A stretch of 64,000 nt of DNA. Source: Vitreoscilla massiliensis (GTDB lineage Bacteria; Pseudomonadota; Gammaproteobacteria; Burkholderiales; Neisseriaceae). Location of the stretch: NCBI RefSeq assembly GCF_001457815.1, contig NZ_LN898221.1:577053-641052 (forward strand), written 5' to 3'. The notes below the pieces were generated by a model. That model was not told where the DNA came from. It saw only the letters and a list, made by a program, of their open reading frames with translations, and ran no database searches. This document shows, in pieces, positions 43,127 to 52,437 of the stretch. Made by a program: the position numbers and the translations under genes. Positions within the stretch are counted from its first letter, which is position 1. Every line of letters starts with the position of its first letter.

Positions 43127-44353
43127 ATGCATCAGCTCAAATTGGCTGTTTCAGGCGCACAAATATTATTTGTCGCCTTCGGCGCCTTGGTCTTGGTTCC
43201 CTTACTCACGGGTTTGAATCCAGCCATGGCTTTACTCGGTGCCGGTGTCGGTACTTTGTTGTTTCAATTGGTTACCAAACAACAAGTACCGGTTTTTTTG
43301 GGCTCATCGTTCGCCTTTATCGCTCCCATCATCTATGCCAACCAAACTTGGGGTATGGGCGCGACCATGTTCGGTCTGTTTTGTGCCGGTTTTATGTATT
43401 TTGTGTTTGCTTTGATGATTCGTTTTGGCGGCATTGAAGCGGTAAACAAATTGTTGCCACCGGTGGTCATCGGCCCAGTCATCATGGTGATTGGTTTGTC
43501 TGTGGCAGTGGTTGCTTGCCAAATGGCCATGGGCCAAGCCGGTGGCCAGCAAGTGATGGATTATCCAAAATCGTTGATTTTGGCCGGCTTCACCTTTTTC
43601 GTCACCATGATGGTGACGGTGTTTGCCAAAGGCATGATGCGTTTGGTGCCGATTTTAATCGGCGTGGCCGCAGGTTATGTGTTGGCCTTGATGATGGGTT
43701 TGGTCGATACCGCCAAATTGATTAATGCACCCTTGTTTGCCATTCCGCAATTTCACACCCCAGAAATCAATTGGCACGCGGCTTTGTTCATGTTGCCAGT
43801 GGCGATTGCCCCTGCGATTGAACACATCGGCGGCATCATGGCCATAGGCAAAGTCACCGGTAAAGACTATACCCAAACCCCAGGTTTGCACAAAACCTTG
43901 GCCGGCGACGGCTTGGGTGTGTGTTTCGCTGGTTTGATTGGTGGCCCACCAGTGACCACTTATGGTGAAGTGACTGGTGCGGTGATGATTACCAAAAACG
44001 GCAATCCTGTCATCATGACTTGGGCAGCGATTTTTGCCATTTTCATGGCCTTTTTTGGCAAATTCAATGCCTTACTGGGCTCGATTCCGATGCCAGTAAT
44101 GGGTGGCATCATGATTTTGCTGTTTGGTACGATTGCATCTTTGGGCTTGAAAACCTTGATTGATGCCAAAGTCGACTTGATGAACCCGAAAAATCTGGTC
44201 ATCGTCAGCACCGTGTTGACCACAGGTGTGGGCGGTATGTTGGTGAAAATCGGCAGCTTCAGCTTTGCCGGTGTCGGTTTGTGCGCAGTATTAGCCATCA
44301 TCTTGAACCTCATCATTCCCAATCGCGAACACAGTGAGTCAGTCAGTTCGTAA
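43127..44353 (+). CDS. uraA: Uracil permease (NCS2 family)
   Basis: A 408-residue inner-membrane transporter with about 14 hydrophobic segments. It has VPVFLGSSFAFIAPI early and the NCS2 signature GGPPVTTYGEVTGAV near residue 270, with Glu residues in the substrate site (PAIEHIGGI). By family it is a uracil:proton symporter, closer to UraA than to purine permeases. The ribosome site is AAGGA. A hairpin terminator follows. Confidence 0.92.
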   Translation: MHQLKLAVSGAQILFVAFGALVLVPLLTGLNPAMALLGAGVGTLLFQLVTKQQVPVFLGSSFAFIAPIIYANQTWGMGATMFGLFCAGFMYFVFALMIRFGGIEAVNKLLPPVVIGPVIMVIGLSVAVVACQMAMGQAGGQQVMDYPKSLILAGFTFFVTMMVTVFAKGMMRLVPILIGVAAGYVLALMMGLVDTAKLINAPLFAIPQFHTPEINWHAALFMLPVAIAPAIEHIGGIMAIGKVTGKDYTQTPGLHKTLAGDGLGVCFAGLIGGPPVTTYGEVTGAVMITKNGNPVIMTWAAIFAIFMAFFGKFNALLGSIPMPVMGGIMILLFGTIASLGLKTLIDAKVDLMNPKNLVIVSTVLTTGVGGMLVKIGSFSFAGVGLCAVLAIILNLIIPNREHSESVSS

Positions 44354-44382
44354 ACATCTGGCAGCGTTATTAAAATTACAGG

Positions 44383-44412
44383 CCGCTATTCTTGATTGAA
44401 TAGCGGTTTTTT
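44383..44412 (+). terminator. Rho-independent terminator of uraA
   Basis: CCGCTATTC and GAATAGCGG form a 9-bp stem with a 6-base loop, followed by T6. The left arm overlaps a DUS (44377-44387). Confidence 0.88.
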
Positions 44413-44513
44413 AATGTTTTCAATGCAATTCAACCTTGCATAATAAAAGTTGCCTCATGATGCAGTTTTGCATAGAGTCACATTGGTATTGCAACCAAGC
44501 ACATACCACAAAA

Positions 44514-44539
44514 ACAAAAAAGCCCCTCCATGAGGGGCT
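44514..44539 (-). terminator. Rho-independent terminator of pilY1
   Basis: AGCCCCTC and GAGGGGCT form an 8-bp stem with a 3-base loop. On the minus strand it is followed by T6, about 20 bases after the pilY1 stop. Confidence 0.9.
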
Positions 44540-44559
44540 GAGTATGGCTTCATCTTAAC

Positions 44560-47500
44560 TTAGAAAATTTCTCGCCAAGACAGGCGTTTGTAAGCCCTGC
44601 TGTCCAGCTTAATGCAACTATTGCCGGTTTCTACTTTCTTGATTTGATTGCCAGAGCTGACCACATACATCCATTCCTTGCCATCAATACAAATGTTATT
44701 TTGAGAAAGCTTGATAGTGCCGCAGCCTTGTTCCCCATCACAGATTAATTTGTTACCACCGCCACCAATCGCATCAAATTCACCATTGGTGATATTGCCG
44801 TGGATGCTGGTATTCAGCCCAGTAATATTGCTAACGGCCAATCCTGATGCAATGCCAGACATCGAGAATGAAGAATACAAATTGTCACTGCCAATTTGCG
44901 TGGCAAAGAAGCTGTTGCCTTTATCATTTGCAGGCGCTTTTCCGGAAACCGCATTAAACCCATTCACAAAACTGTTGCCTGAAGCCGATGTGGATTGGCA
45001 CACAGCTTTGGTATCCGCCGCTGATTTATTGTAAATCCTACTGGTAAAATACACATTAAAGCCACGGATTACCGCCTGATTAATGACTCTCTCCCCAGTC
45101 AAAGCCCCACCTGCGTGCAAATTGATGTACCAGCCCGCATGTTGGGCATCATCAAAAGCATGAGACGATGAGTAACGCAATGTGTCACCATTGACATTCT
45201 TAGTGGTTTCAAATTTTTGTTCCAGTAAATTTGCCTTGGTCTTCGCGTTGGTGATGGTGCGCTGATTGTCATTGATGTCATCGTATACCGCAATAAATGA
45301 CTGTGTGGTTTTGTTATCCAAATCGGCATTAAACACATCTGTTCCTGTCCCAACCATCACCACCAAACGGTTATTGGAAATTCGGTACACCACCGGCTTG
45401 GCAATGATGGGTTGACTGGCCGAACCACGGTAGAGCAATTGTGCATTCCATTGATTCGGCGTCCCCCTGAAATCAAAACGGTACAGATTGCCATCCATAT
45501 CGCCTGCATAAGCCATATCGGTAATGCCATCTAAATTACTGTCGACTGCTAAGGGCGAAGATAAACCTTTTCTACTGGCGCCATTGTCCCAACTGCCCCC
45601 AGTATAGGAAATGACTTGCTGCAATTTGCCTATATTAGCAGCATTAAAACCCATGTCATTTGAGCTTAAATCAATGCCACGCGCGACGTCTTGGCCCAAG
45701 ACATCGTACACATACAACGACGGTTTGTAATTGTTGCGTGGGATGGCACTGCTCTCCATGCCATCTGGTACCAAACTGGCATAAATGACATTGTTGGCGA
45801 TACTGATTTCTTGCTTACCAGTGACCGCATCCACCACATTATAGACTTTCGCCAATCTGGCAATCGCAGGACCTTCACCCACGAGATAACCCAAATCAGA
45901 TGAGCCATTTTTCGCATTCCCTACTGTACTATTATTGGTTTCCCATAAAGGCACCTCTTCCATCCATTTGTTTTGATTGTCGTGTTCCAACGCAATGTCA
46001 TCCCCTGAAGAACGCTTTTGCCCGCCTACGTTGAATGCATACGCACCACGGCTGCCCTGTCCCAAACTGCCCACGGCAAAAATCTGTTGGCCATTTTTTC
46101 TGCCTTTATCGGTAATCGCGTATTGCATGCCACCATTAATCAAATACTGGTGCGGGTGATCATTGTCTTTACCGTACGATGGGTTCATGGTTAAGCGGAT
46201 TTTCTTCAGCAAAGTATCCGATACCCCATCATTTGAGTCGGCTTCAAACGCGCCTGGTAAGTAATTCAATTTTAATTCATACGGAATAAATGAGGCTGCA
46301 CTGGCATCAGCGCCATTAGCTTGGCTTTTGGCCTTGAAAAAATGGAACATGCCATCGTTGGCTGCAGCAACCATAAACTTTTCACGATTGCCAATTGCAG
46401 CGACTTTAGGCCCCATATTGACTATGGAACCACCTAAAATATCGCCCATAAAGCGCTCACTGGCATCTTGCGCATCCTCCAAGCGGTCACGATAACTTAA
46501 ACCATAAGTGGCACTGCCCAAAGTATTGATGGCGGCATCGGTTTGGCTGCTAGAACGTATCAACCACGGCATATACGTCTTTTTCCAAGCATTGGCTTTT
46601 TGACTGGCAATGGGGACAATGTTCAATACAGCATTCAATTGATCAATATTTGGAATCAAACCTGACAAACCCGATTCATTGTCAAAATAAGTCCGGCCTT
46701 CTTTGGTGGTCAACAATAAACGACGACCGTTATTGCCCGGCTGTAATGCTGGAACACTGACCGATTGATAAACAGTATTACCGGATGCATCGGTCTTAGG
46801 ATTGCCATTACTGTCTAAAACCGCCAATCGAATTTGGCTACTCCAGTTGGCCGTGTTTAAAGTGGCATATGTCAACGAAGTGGCGCTGCTAGAAACCGCA
46901 GGTGTGGTCGTCGATAAGCCTTTGCTCGAGTCAATGCCAGTGAAAATTTTGTTAAACGCATTTTTTAATTCGGCCTCATTATTGGCCTGAAAATACTCAG
47001 CACCATCGCCTTGAGCACCATTGCGCAAATAGGCTTCGATGTCGTTTGAGCCCGAATTTTGCAGACCAAAGTTCACCGTGAATGTGGTAATGCTTTGCTT
47101 TCCCTCATTAAATTTCGGGTCATTCCAACTGCCGCCCTCATTGTCCACGCCTGAAGTTTTCAAATCGGTACTGGCAAATTGGCTAGACAGATAGCCCAAG
47201 CCGTAAGGCCCACTAAAATTACTGGCCCATTGATTGTAAGTTACGTTGGTACCATTCACATTCGCCGTATTTCTAAAAGTGGCAGGCAAATTAGAGGCAT
47301 TCATGGAGCCATTCGGTTCACCGTCCGACAAAGCAATGACATAGTTTTTCTGACACCGATATTGTATGGCATTGCCATTAATGTAATTGGCCAGAACGAT
47401 ATTTTTAAAGCGCTCTGTGTACGGAGTACCATCCCCAGGAGCCACGCCGACATTATTGAAGTTAAAGTCTTGCCAACTGGCCAGTGAGGTTGCGGTAGGC

Positions 47501-48144
47501 GTATAGTTCAGGTTGTATGAACGTGTACCGATAGAAGCCAATACTGCATTGGCAGTGTTATCTCCGACATTGACATCAACCGCTTGGTTTCTAAAATACG
47601 TTGGCCCACCCGAAATGAATTGTGTCGTTGGCGAGGTGGCACTTGAATATTGTCTGTATTTGTTAATATTGCTCCAAGAATTATAGTTCAAGTAACTGAT
47701 GCCCCAACGCATCGAATCTTTGATATTGGGATCAGAAACGATATTGGTAATGACATTTTTGACCATGTCCATACGACTGCGCGGTTGTGACGATCGACAC
47801 GTATGGGTAGCCGGTAAACTTGATAATTGGGCTGCGGTCAAACCTTCACAAAATTGTCTGCAAATGGAACTGTTTGTAGTTCCGTACAAAGCCGCTTGGG
47901 CAATGTAGTCAAAGCGATTGGCACACATATAACTGTAAGAACCGGTGGTTGGGCTTTCTGGTATTGCCCACATACTGCCCGAATTATCAATGACAAATAA
48001 GACATTGGGCTTGGCCTTGCTTTCATTGGAATTCAAAACCTGAAACGGAATCGGTGTAAACGTGGTATTGGCCAAGCTGCTGGTCGCTGTAAATACCATC
48101 AATACGGACAGTGATGTGATGGAAAGAGTGTAAATTTTGTTCAT
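44560..48144 (-). CDS. pilY1: Type IV pilus tip adhesin PilC/PilY1
   Basis: A 1194-residue exported protein. The signal peptide is MNKIYTLSITSLSVLMVFTATSSLA. An N-terminal VWA-like domain starts NVLFVIDNSGSMWA (MIDAS, ~residues 47-60). The C-terminal half is the PilY1 beta-propeller with the calcium loop DSNLDGITDMAYAGDMDGNLYRFD near residue 870. In Neisseria, PilC proteins act in pilus assembly and adhesion. The start was chosen at 48144 with AAGGAAAG upstream. The gene is AT-rich relative to its neighbours, carries no full DUS, and has no phase-variable G tract near the start. Confidence 0.93.
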   Translation of the reverse strand: MNKIYTLSITSLSVLMVFTATSSLANTTFTPIPFQVLNSNESKAKPNVLFVIDNSGSMWAIPESPTTGSYSYMCANRFDYIAQAALYGTTNSSICRQFCEGLTAAQLSSLPATHTCRSSQPRSRMDMVKNVITNIVSDPNIKDSMRWGISYLNYNSWSNINKYRQYSSATSPTTQFISGGPTYFRNQAVDVNVGDNTANAVLASIGTRSYNLNYTPTATSLASWQDFNFNNVGVAPGDGTPYTERFKNIVLANYINGNAIQYRCQKNYVIALSDGEPNGSMNASNLPATFRNTANVNGTNVTYNQWASNFSGPYGLGYLSSQFASTDLKTSGVDNEGGSWNDPKFNEGKQSITTFTVNFGLQNSGSNDIEAYLRNGAQGDGAEYFQANNEAELKNAFNKIFTGIDSSKGLSTTTPAVSSSATSLTYATLNTANWSSQIRLAVLDSNGNPKTDASGNTVYQSVSVPALQPGNNGRRLLLTTKEGRTYFDNESGLSGLIPNIDQLNAVLNIVPIASQKANAWKKTYMPWLIRSSSQTDAAINTLGSATYGLSYRDRLEDAQDASERFMGDILGGSIVNMGPKVAAIGNREKFMVAAANDGMFHFFKAKSQANGADASAASFIPYELKLNYLPGAFEADSNDGVSDTLLKKIRLTMNPSYGKDNDHPHQYLINGGMQYAITDKGRKNGQQIFAVGSLGQGSRGAYAFNVGGQKRSSGDDIALEHDNQNKWMEEVPLWETNNSTVGNAKNGSSDLGYLVGEGPAIARLAKVYNVVDAVTGKQEISIANNVIYASLVPDGMESSAIPRNNYKPSLYVYDVLGQDVARGIDLSSNDMGFNAANIGKLQQVISYTGGSWDNGASRKGLSSPLAVDSNLDGITDMAYAGDMDGNLYRFDFRGTPNQWNAQLLYRGSASQPIIAKPVVYRISNNRLVVMVGTGTDVFNADLDNKTTQSFIAVYDDINDNQRTITNAKTKANLLEQKFETTKNVNGDTLRYSSSHAFDDAQHAGWYINLHAGGALTGERVINQAVIRGFNVYFTSRIYNKSAADTKAVCQSTSASGNSFVNGFNAVSGKAPANDKGNSFFATQIGSDNLYSSFSMSGIASGLAVSNITGLNTSIHGNITNGEFDAIGGGGNKLICDGEQGCGTIKLSQNNICIDGKEWMYVVSSGNQIKKVETGNSCIKLDSRAYKRLSWREIF

Positions 48145-48577
48145 GACTTTCCTTCGCCATTTATTCAATATGGCATATGGTTTTATTGATTATTGAGCAG
48201 GTAAAACTGAAAATTTTGATGCCGATGTATACTTTTTATTTAGAGTATATCTATTGCGAACATTAACTCGACATGACTTAAATCAAGCTCTGGGATTTCA
48301 ACACTGATTCATCCGACTAACGGCAGTTTTTTGAGTTAATCGTCAGGAAATTCAAAGGCGAATTAGCGGTGATTGGAATACATTGACAGAGAGGAGGGTT
48401 AACAAATGAACATAATCAGCATTTGCTGTGGATGGGTTGTACACAATGTGATGCACACTTGATCATTCAAAACATGTCTACAAAAAAACATCCACCGCCC
48501 AAGCAGTGGATGTTTTTGATGGTAGCTTAGGCACTTAAGCAGACACTCACCAATCTCAAATGCGCTAATCAACAAGA
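48145..48577. other. Intergenic region upstream of pilY1
   Basis: About 430 bases, AT-rich near pilY1, with several TATA-like hexamers (e.g. TATACT on the minus strand around 48246) but no convincing -35 partner. The terminator of the downstream copper chaperone lies at 48484-48517. No gene or DUS is seen. Confidence 0.4.
48484..48517. terminator. Hairpin terminator of the copper chaperone gene
   Basis: AAAAACATCCAC and GTGGATGTTTTT form a 12-bp stem with a 10-base loop and A/T tracts on both sides. It lies 60 bases after the minus-strand chaperone stop. Confidence 0.8.
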
Positions 48578-49024
48578 TCAGTGATTCATATGGTGCTCTT
48601 GTTCACCCACGCCATTGTTAACGGTGGCGGTGATTTTTTGGGTTTTACCCGATTGGTATTTCAAGGTCACAGGGAAGGTATCGTTTAATTTCAATGGCTT
48701 TTTCAGGCCGATGAGCATCACATGGTAGCCGCCCGGTTGCAGGCTCACGCTTTGACCTGCTGGCACATCGACTTTGGCCACTTGGCGCATGCGCATCACG
48801 CCTTTGTCATTGATGTGGTTGTGGATTTCCACTTTCTTCGCCACCGGCGATGAAGCACTGACCAAGGCATCGGCTTGTGGACCAGCATTGTGCAATTGCA
48901 TAAATACCACGCCAGTAGGCACACTCGGGGCGGTAAAACGTGACCATGCTTGTGAGGCATGGATATCGGCCAAAGCACTGGTCGACAGTGCCATTAAAGC
49001 CAAGATACTCAAAGACTTCAACAT
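48578..49024 (-). CDS. Periplasmic copper chaperone PCu(A)C
   Basis: A 148-residue exported protein with signal peptide MLKSLSILALMALSTSALA. The copper-binding set is visible: EIHNHINDKGVMRM (His and Met ligands) and, about 25 residues later, GGYHVMLIGL (HxM). By family it carries Cu(I) to cytochrome oxidase CuA or other targets. A His-rich tail (EQEHHMNH) may add binding. The start was set at the ATG (49024), not the upstream TTG. Confidence 0.9.
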   Translation of the reverse strand: MLKSLSILALMALSTSALADIHASQAWSRFTAPSVPTGVVFMQLHNAGPQADALVSASSPVAKKVEIHNHINDKGVMRMRQVAKVDVPAGQSVSLQPGGYHVMLIGLKKPLKLNDTFPVTLKYQSGKTQKITATVNNGVGEQEHHMNH

Positions 49025-49051
49025 ATCATTCAACTTTCAAAATCAAAACAT

Positions 49052-49462
49052 TCAAAACCACATCGCAATATAATCACGCCACAATGCCAGCAACCATAAG
49101 GCTGATAACAAGGTCAAAGCCAAGGTTTGCGCCGCCGAAGCAGTGTCTTTGGCACGCTTGGCCAATTCATGACGGGCTAAAGAGGTATGGTCTACTGCAG
49201 CCTCGATGGCGGTATTGAACAATTCCACAATCAAGGTCAAAAATGAGGCAGCCAATAACACCATTTTGGTGGTCACACCAAAATCCAAACATAACAGCAA
49301 CACAATCAGGACGGTATTGAGCCAAATCAATTGCCGAAAACCTTGTTCTTCATAAGCGGCCTGTAAGCCATCTTTGGAATAGCCACAGGCATTGATGATG
49401 CGTTTCAGGCCGGTTTTGCCTTTAATCGCTTGGGCGTATTCTTCTGTAGGCTCTGTACTCAT
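49052..49462 (-). CDS. dgkA: Diacylglycerol kinase
   Basis: A 136-residue inner-membrane kinase with three hydrophobic helices. EQGFRQLIWLN and ELFNTAIEAAVDH with KRAKDTASAAQ are DgkA signature segments, including the catalytic Glu and ATP-site residues. It phosphorylates diacylglycerol for phospholipid recycling. Its start overlaps the gshB stop (ATGA). A DUS inside reads GLQAAY. Confidence 0.95.
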   Translation of the reverse strand: MSTEPTEEYAQAIKGKTGLKRIINACGYSKDGLQAAYEEQGFRQLIWLNTVLIVLLLCLDFGVTTKMVLLAASFLTLIVELFNTAIEAAVDHTSLARHELAKRAKDTASAAQTLALTLLSALWLLALWRDYIAMWF

Positions 49463-50412
49463 ACCGCATGTTCCTCAACCGCATCCATAAACAAAGCCGC
49501 CACATCCAAACCGGTTTGCTTCATGATTTCTTGGAAACCAGTCGGACTGGTCACATTCACCTCGGTCAAGCAATCGCCGATGATGTCCAAACCCGCCAAC
49601 ACGATGCCGCGGCGCATCAATTCAGGTGCCAATGTTTCAGCGATTTCCACATCACGTGCACTCATGGCTTGCGCCACGCCTTTGCCACCGGCAGCCAAAT
49701 TGCCACGGGTTTCACCGTTTTGCGGAATGCGTGCCAAGGCATAAGGCAACGGTTTGCCATTGATGACCAACACACGTTTGTCGCCATGCACAATTTCAGG
49801 GATGTAGCGCTGCGCCATGATGGTGCGGGTATTGTTGAGCATCAAGGTTTCCAAAATCGAGCCGATGTTGGCGTCGTCAGGACGCAAACGGAAAATACCC
49901 ATGCCGCCCATGCCATCCAAAGGTTTCACAATGATGTCGCCATGCTCGGCCAAAAATGCCCGCACTTGCACATCGCTGGTGGTGACCAAGGTCGGTGCGG
50001 TGAATTGGCTGAAATTCAAAATCGCCAATTTTTCATTGAAGTCGCGCATCGCCTGCCCGCTGTTAAGCACGCTCGCGCCTTGTTCGGCCGCCATGGTCAA
50101 CAATTGCGTCGCATACAAATACTGCATGTTAAACGGCGGGTCGGTGCGCATGATGACCGCGCCAAAGTCTTTCAAAGCCACGGTAGTAGCGGCCTGTAAC
50201 TCAAACCAAGCATGGTCATGGTCGTCTTTTGCGCCCAAGAAATTAAACGCGCGCGCCGTGGTTTGCACCAAACCCTGCGCCACATGCAAATCTTGGCTGA
50301 AACAATGAAACAATTGGTGGCCGCGCTTGGCGGCTTCACGCATCATCACATAAGTGGTGTCTTTGTATACTTTGAATGTCGCCATGTCATCGGCGATGAA
50401 TAAAATATTCAT
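49459..50412 (-). CDS. gshB: Glutathione synthetase
   Basis: A 317-residue ATP-grasp ligase joining gamma-glutamylcysteine and glycine. It starts MNILFIADDMATFKVYKDTTYVMM, the family N-terminus, and has MRTDPPFNMQYLYAT, KPLDGMGGMGIFRL (ATP loop) and GDKRVLVINGKPLPYALAR. The upstream in-frame extension to 50487 is not used, since the family starts at this Met. It is coupled to dgkA by an ATGA overlap. Confidence 0.96.
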   Translation of the reverse strand: MNILFIADDMATFKVYKDTTYVMMREAAKRGHQLFHCFSQDLHVAQGLVQTTARAFNFLGAKDDHDHAWFELQAATTVALKDFGAVIMRTDPPFNMQYLYATQLLTMAAEQGASVLNSGQAMRDFNEKLAILNFSQFTAPTLVTTSDVQVRAFLAEHGDIIVKPLDGMGGMGIFRLRPDDANIGSILETLMLNNTRTIMAQRYIPEIVHGDKRVLVINGKPLPYALARIPQNGETRGNLAAGGKGVAQAMSARDVEIAETLAPELMRRGIVLAGLDIIGDCLTEVNVTSPTGFQEIMKQTGLDVAALFMDAVEEHAV

Positions 50413-50679
50413 TATAAAAGCGTCCTGTAAGAAGCTGGGATTGTAACACCGACACTGAAGCGGCTGCATTAACAAATAGTGAAGCAATGAGTGCTTGCCA
50501 GTCTAAACTTACCACGGGCCAAAACCCGCATTTTAAGCAGTCATACTGTTGCAACGTCCTTGCAGATATGGGCATTGCTAAAGCCGTGCTCTGTGTTCAG
50601 TGCCAGCGTCACTGTATTACGATGGCTGGATTTGGCACATGCAAGCACAAGTACCATGCCATCGCATTGAATTCTTTAA

Positions 50680-51486
50680 TCACCCGCGCTGATAGCTGGC
50701 TCGATCTATCCACGCTTGCAGCAGCGCATTCACAGCGGCGGCATCGTCCATATTGGCATTGTGCCCTGCTCCGTTTATCACATGCAAAGGCACGCGCTCT
50801 TGCTGGTGCCAAGTGATGTTATACGCTTTGACCTTGCCCAAGCCATCGTGCTCGCCAACTATGGCTTGTACCGGCATGTTCAATGGCATTTCATTGGCGC
50901 TGTTAATGCCCTCAACCAACACACGCATGATGTGGATTAACTCGTCTTTGCTCACGTCTTGAAAACGCTGCACCACGTATGCTTGCGCCGCAGCAGTAGA
51001 CGCAATTTTGGCCGCCATTTTCGGGATGGCGCGCTCATTGAAACTGAGTTTGGTGAAAAACGGCACAGTCTTCAAAGCCCAAGCATCGAGTTTGCTGCGA
51101 TAGCGAGGATTGAGTGGTATGGAATCAATCAGGCTCAATGATTTGATGCGCTGCGGCGCCACTTGCGCCCAATACTGCGCCACCATCCCGCCCATGGACT
51201 GCCCCACCACATGCACCGCGCCCATGGCCTCATGTTCGACGATGTCTTCAATAAAGCGTGCCATTTGCAACATGCTCACCGGCATAAACGGCCGCGAAGC
51301 CCCATGCATGGGCATGTCCCACACCAGCACACGGTAGGTGTCAGCCAAGGCCTGATATTGCGCTGCAAACAGCGCATGGTCCATCACCGCTCCATGCAAT
51401 AACACCACTGTTTCACGCGCCGCCGCCTGCGCCTGTTGCCAATACACAATGTCACCATAAGCGGTATGCCACACAGATTGCTGCAT
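50680..51486 (-). CDS. Alpha/beta-hydrolase
   Basis: A 268-residue hydrolase-fold protein. The catalytic set is visible: LLHGAVMDHALF (oxyanion HG), VVGQSMGGMVAQY with nucleophile Ser near residue 96, GEHDGLG with acid Asp, and NGAGHNANMD with the His near residue 247. The substrate is unknown. The ribosome site is AGGAAG. No operon partner is present. Confidence 0.85.
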   Translation of the reverse strand: MQQSVWHTAYGDIVYWQQAQAAARETVVLLHGAVMDHALFAAQYQALADTYRVLVWDMPMHGASRPFMPVSMLQMARFIEDIVEHEAMGAVHVVGQSMGGMVAQYWAQVAPQRIKSLSLIDSIPLNPRYRSKLDAWALKTVPFFTKLSFNERAIPKMAAKIASTAAAQAYVVQRFQDVSKDELIHIMRVLVEGINSANEMPLNMPVQAIVGEHDGLGKVKAYNITWHQQERVPLHVINGAGHNANMDDAAAVNALLQAWIDRASYQRG

Positions 51487-51587
51487 AAGCGTCTTCCTGT
51501 TTCATCTTATGAATATGAAATAATGACACGAAACACATCTGTTGTGGGCTGGCTTTAAACGAATTGACTTAAGCGCCATACAGATCA

Positions 51588-51618
51588 ACATGCGGCCTGT
51601 AAGCGCTACAGGCCGCAT
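51588..51618. repeat. DUS-pair hairpin
   Basis: CATGCGGCCTGTA and TACAGGCCGCATG face each other across a few bases, forming a near-perfect palindrome. It lies between the promoter side of the hydrolase gene and the tRNA-Tyr promoter, so it does not follow any gene's stop. Confidence 0.75.
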
Positions 51619-51674
51619 GGACAATTAAATGCCTCAAAATATCATTTACTTAAAAATAATCTGCTCATGTACTG

Positions 51675-51703
51675 TTGACGCACACGCGCACTTCCCTTAT
51701 GAT
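51675..51703 (+). promoter_or_regulatory. Promoter of tRNA-Tyr
   Basis: TTGACG (51675-51680) and TATGAT (51698-51703) are separated by exactly 17 bases, and the tRNA begins 15 bases after the -10. Each box differs from consensus by one base. Confidence 0.8.
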
Positions 51704-51717
51704 TCGACTTCTCTTAC

Positions 51718-51801
51718 GGAGGGGTTCCCGAGCGGTCAAAGGGGGCAGACTGTAAATCTGTTGCGCGAGCTTCGAAGGTTCGAATCCTTCTCCCTCCACC
51801 A
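51718..51801 (+). tRNA. tRNA-Tyr (GTA)
   Basis: An 84-base tRNA with acceptor stem GGAGGGG paired to TCCCTCC, followed by ACCA with an encoded CCA. The anticodon loop CTGTAAA carries GTA at 51752-51754. It has the long variable arm expected for bacterial tRNA-Tyr and a T arm GAAGG TTCGAAT CCTTC. The encoded CCA ends one base before the stop codon of the convergent lipoprotein gene. Confidence 0.97.
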
Positions 51802-52305
51802 TTAAGAGTTCTTACTGCTGTTTATTGGCAAAATCTCAGTTTCAAATCCCGGTGTTTCTTTACTCTCTCTTTTATTTCTTTTGATGAAAAGCTGATCAAT
51901 AACAGGTGTCATTTTGGTTTCTACCGATTGCCATTTCGTCAAAGACAAACCGCCTTTACCTACCAATTTATATTCAGCATTGGCCACCAACTCATGGTCT
52001 TGAAATAATTTCAACTCTGCCCAAGACATGTATGGGGTAAAGTCCCAAGAACGCTTGGCTGAATAATGAAGCTTGTATTGACAAGCCCCAGCCTCTTCTT
52101 CAGCCATGACCCTAGATGCAATTCCATGGTGTTGCAGACGTTTTTGCAATACAGGGACAAAATCCACCACCAAGACGGCTGGATTTTTGATAATACACAC
52201 TTGCTCTATGGCATTCGCTTTATTTTCTGCAACAGCATTGACTTGAACACTGGTACAAGCAGAAACAGCAGTTAAACTAATGGCTAACGCAACACTTCTT
52301 TTCAT
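51802..52305 (-). CDS. Small lipoprotein (Sbal_3080-like)
   Basis: A 167-residue predicted lipoprotein; the signal MKRSVALAISLTAVSAC ends in a VSAC lipobox. The mature part has VCIIKNPAVLVVDFVPVLQKRLQHHGI and YSAKRSWDFTPYMSWAELKLF, resembling the Sbal_3080-type lipoprotein family as I remember it; this assignment is tentative. Function is unknown. The C-terminus is charged and Lys-rich. Its stop codon abuts the tRNA-Tyr 3' end. Confidence 0.68.
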   Translation of the reverse strand: MKRSVALAISLTAVSACTSVQVNAVAENKANAIEQVCIIKNPAVLVVDFVPVLQKRLQHHGIASRVMAEEEAGACQYKLHYSAKRSWDFTPYMSWAELKLFQDHELVANAEYKLVGKGGLSLTKWQSVETKMTPVIDQLFIKRNKRESKETPGFETEILPINSSKNS

Positions 52306-52437
52306 GAAATACTCGATAATGTCATCTGGTTAAAAAGAGCACTCAATTTATCACATTAGCATAAAGTATTAAAAGCCTACACTCATGAATGAGTAAGGCT
52401 TTCATTGCGTATTACAGAGCTTATTTAAACAGAAAAA

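Noticed and set aside
48144..48168. Phase-variable start of pilC as in pathogenic Neisseria
   Set aside because: There is no poly-G tract in or near the signal sequence; the coding frame is intact.
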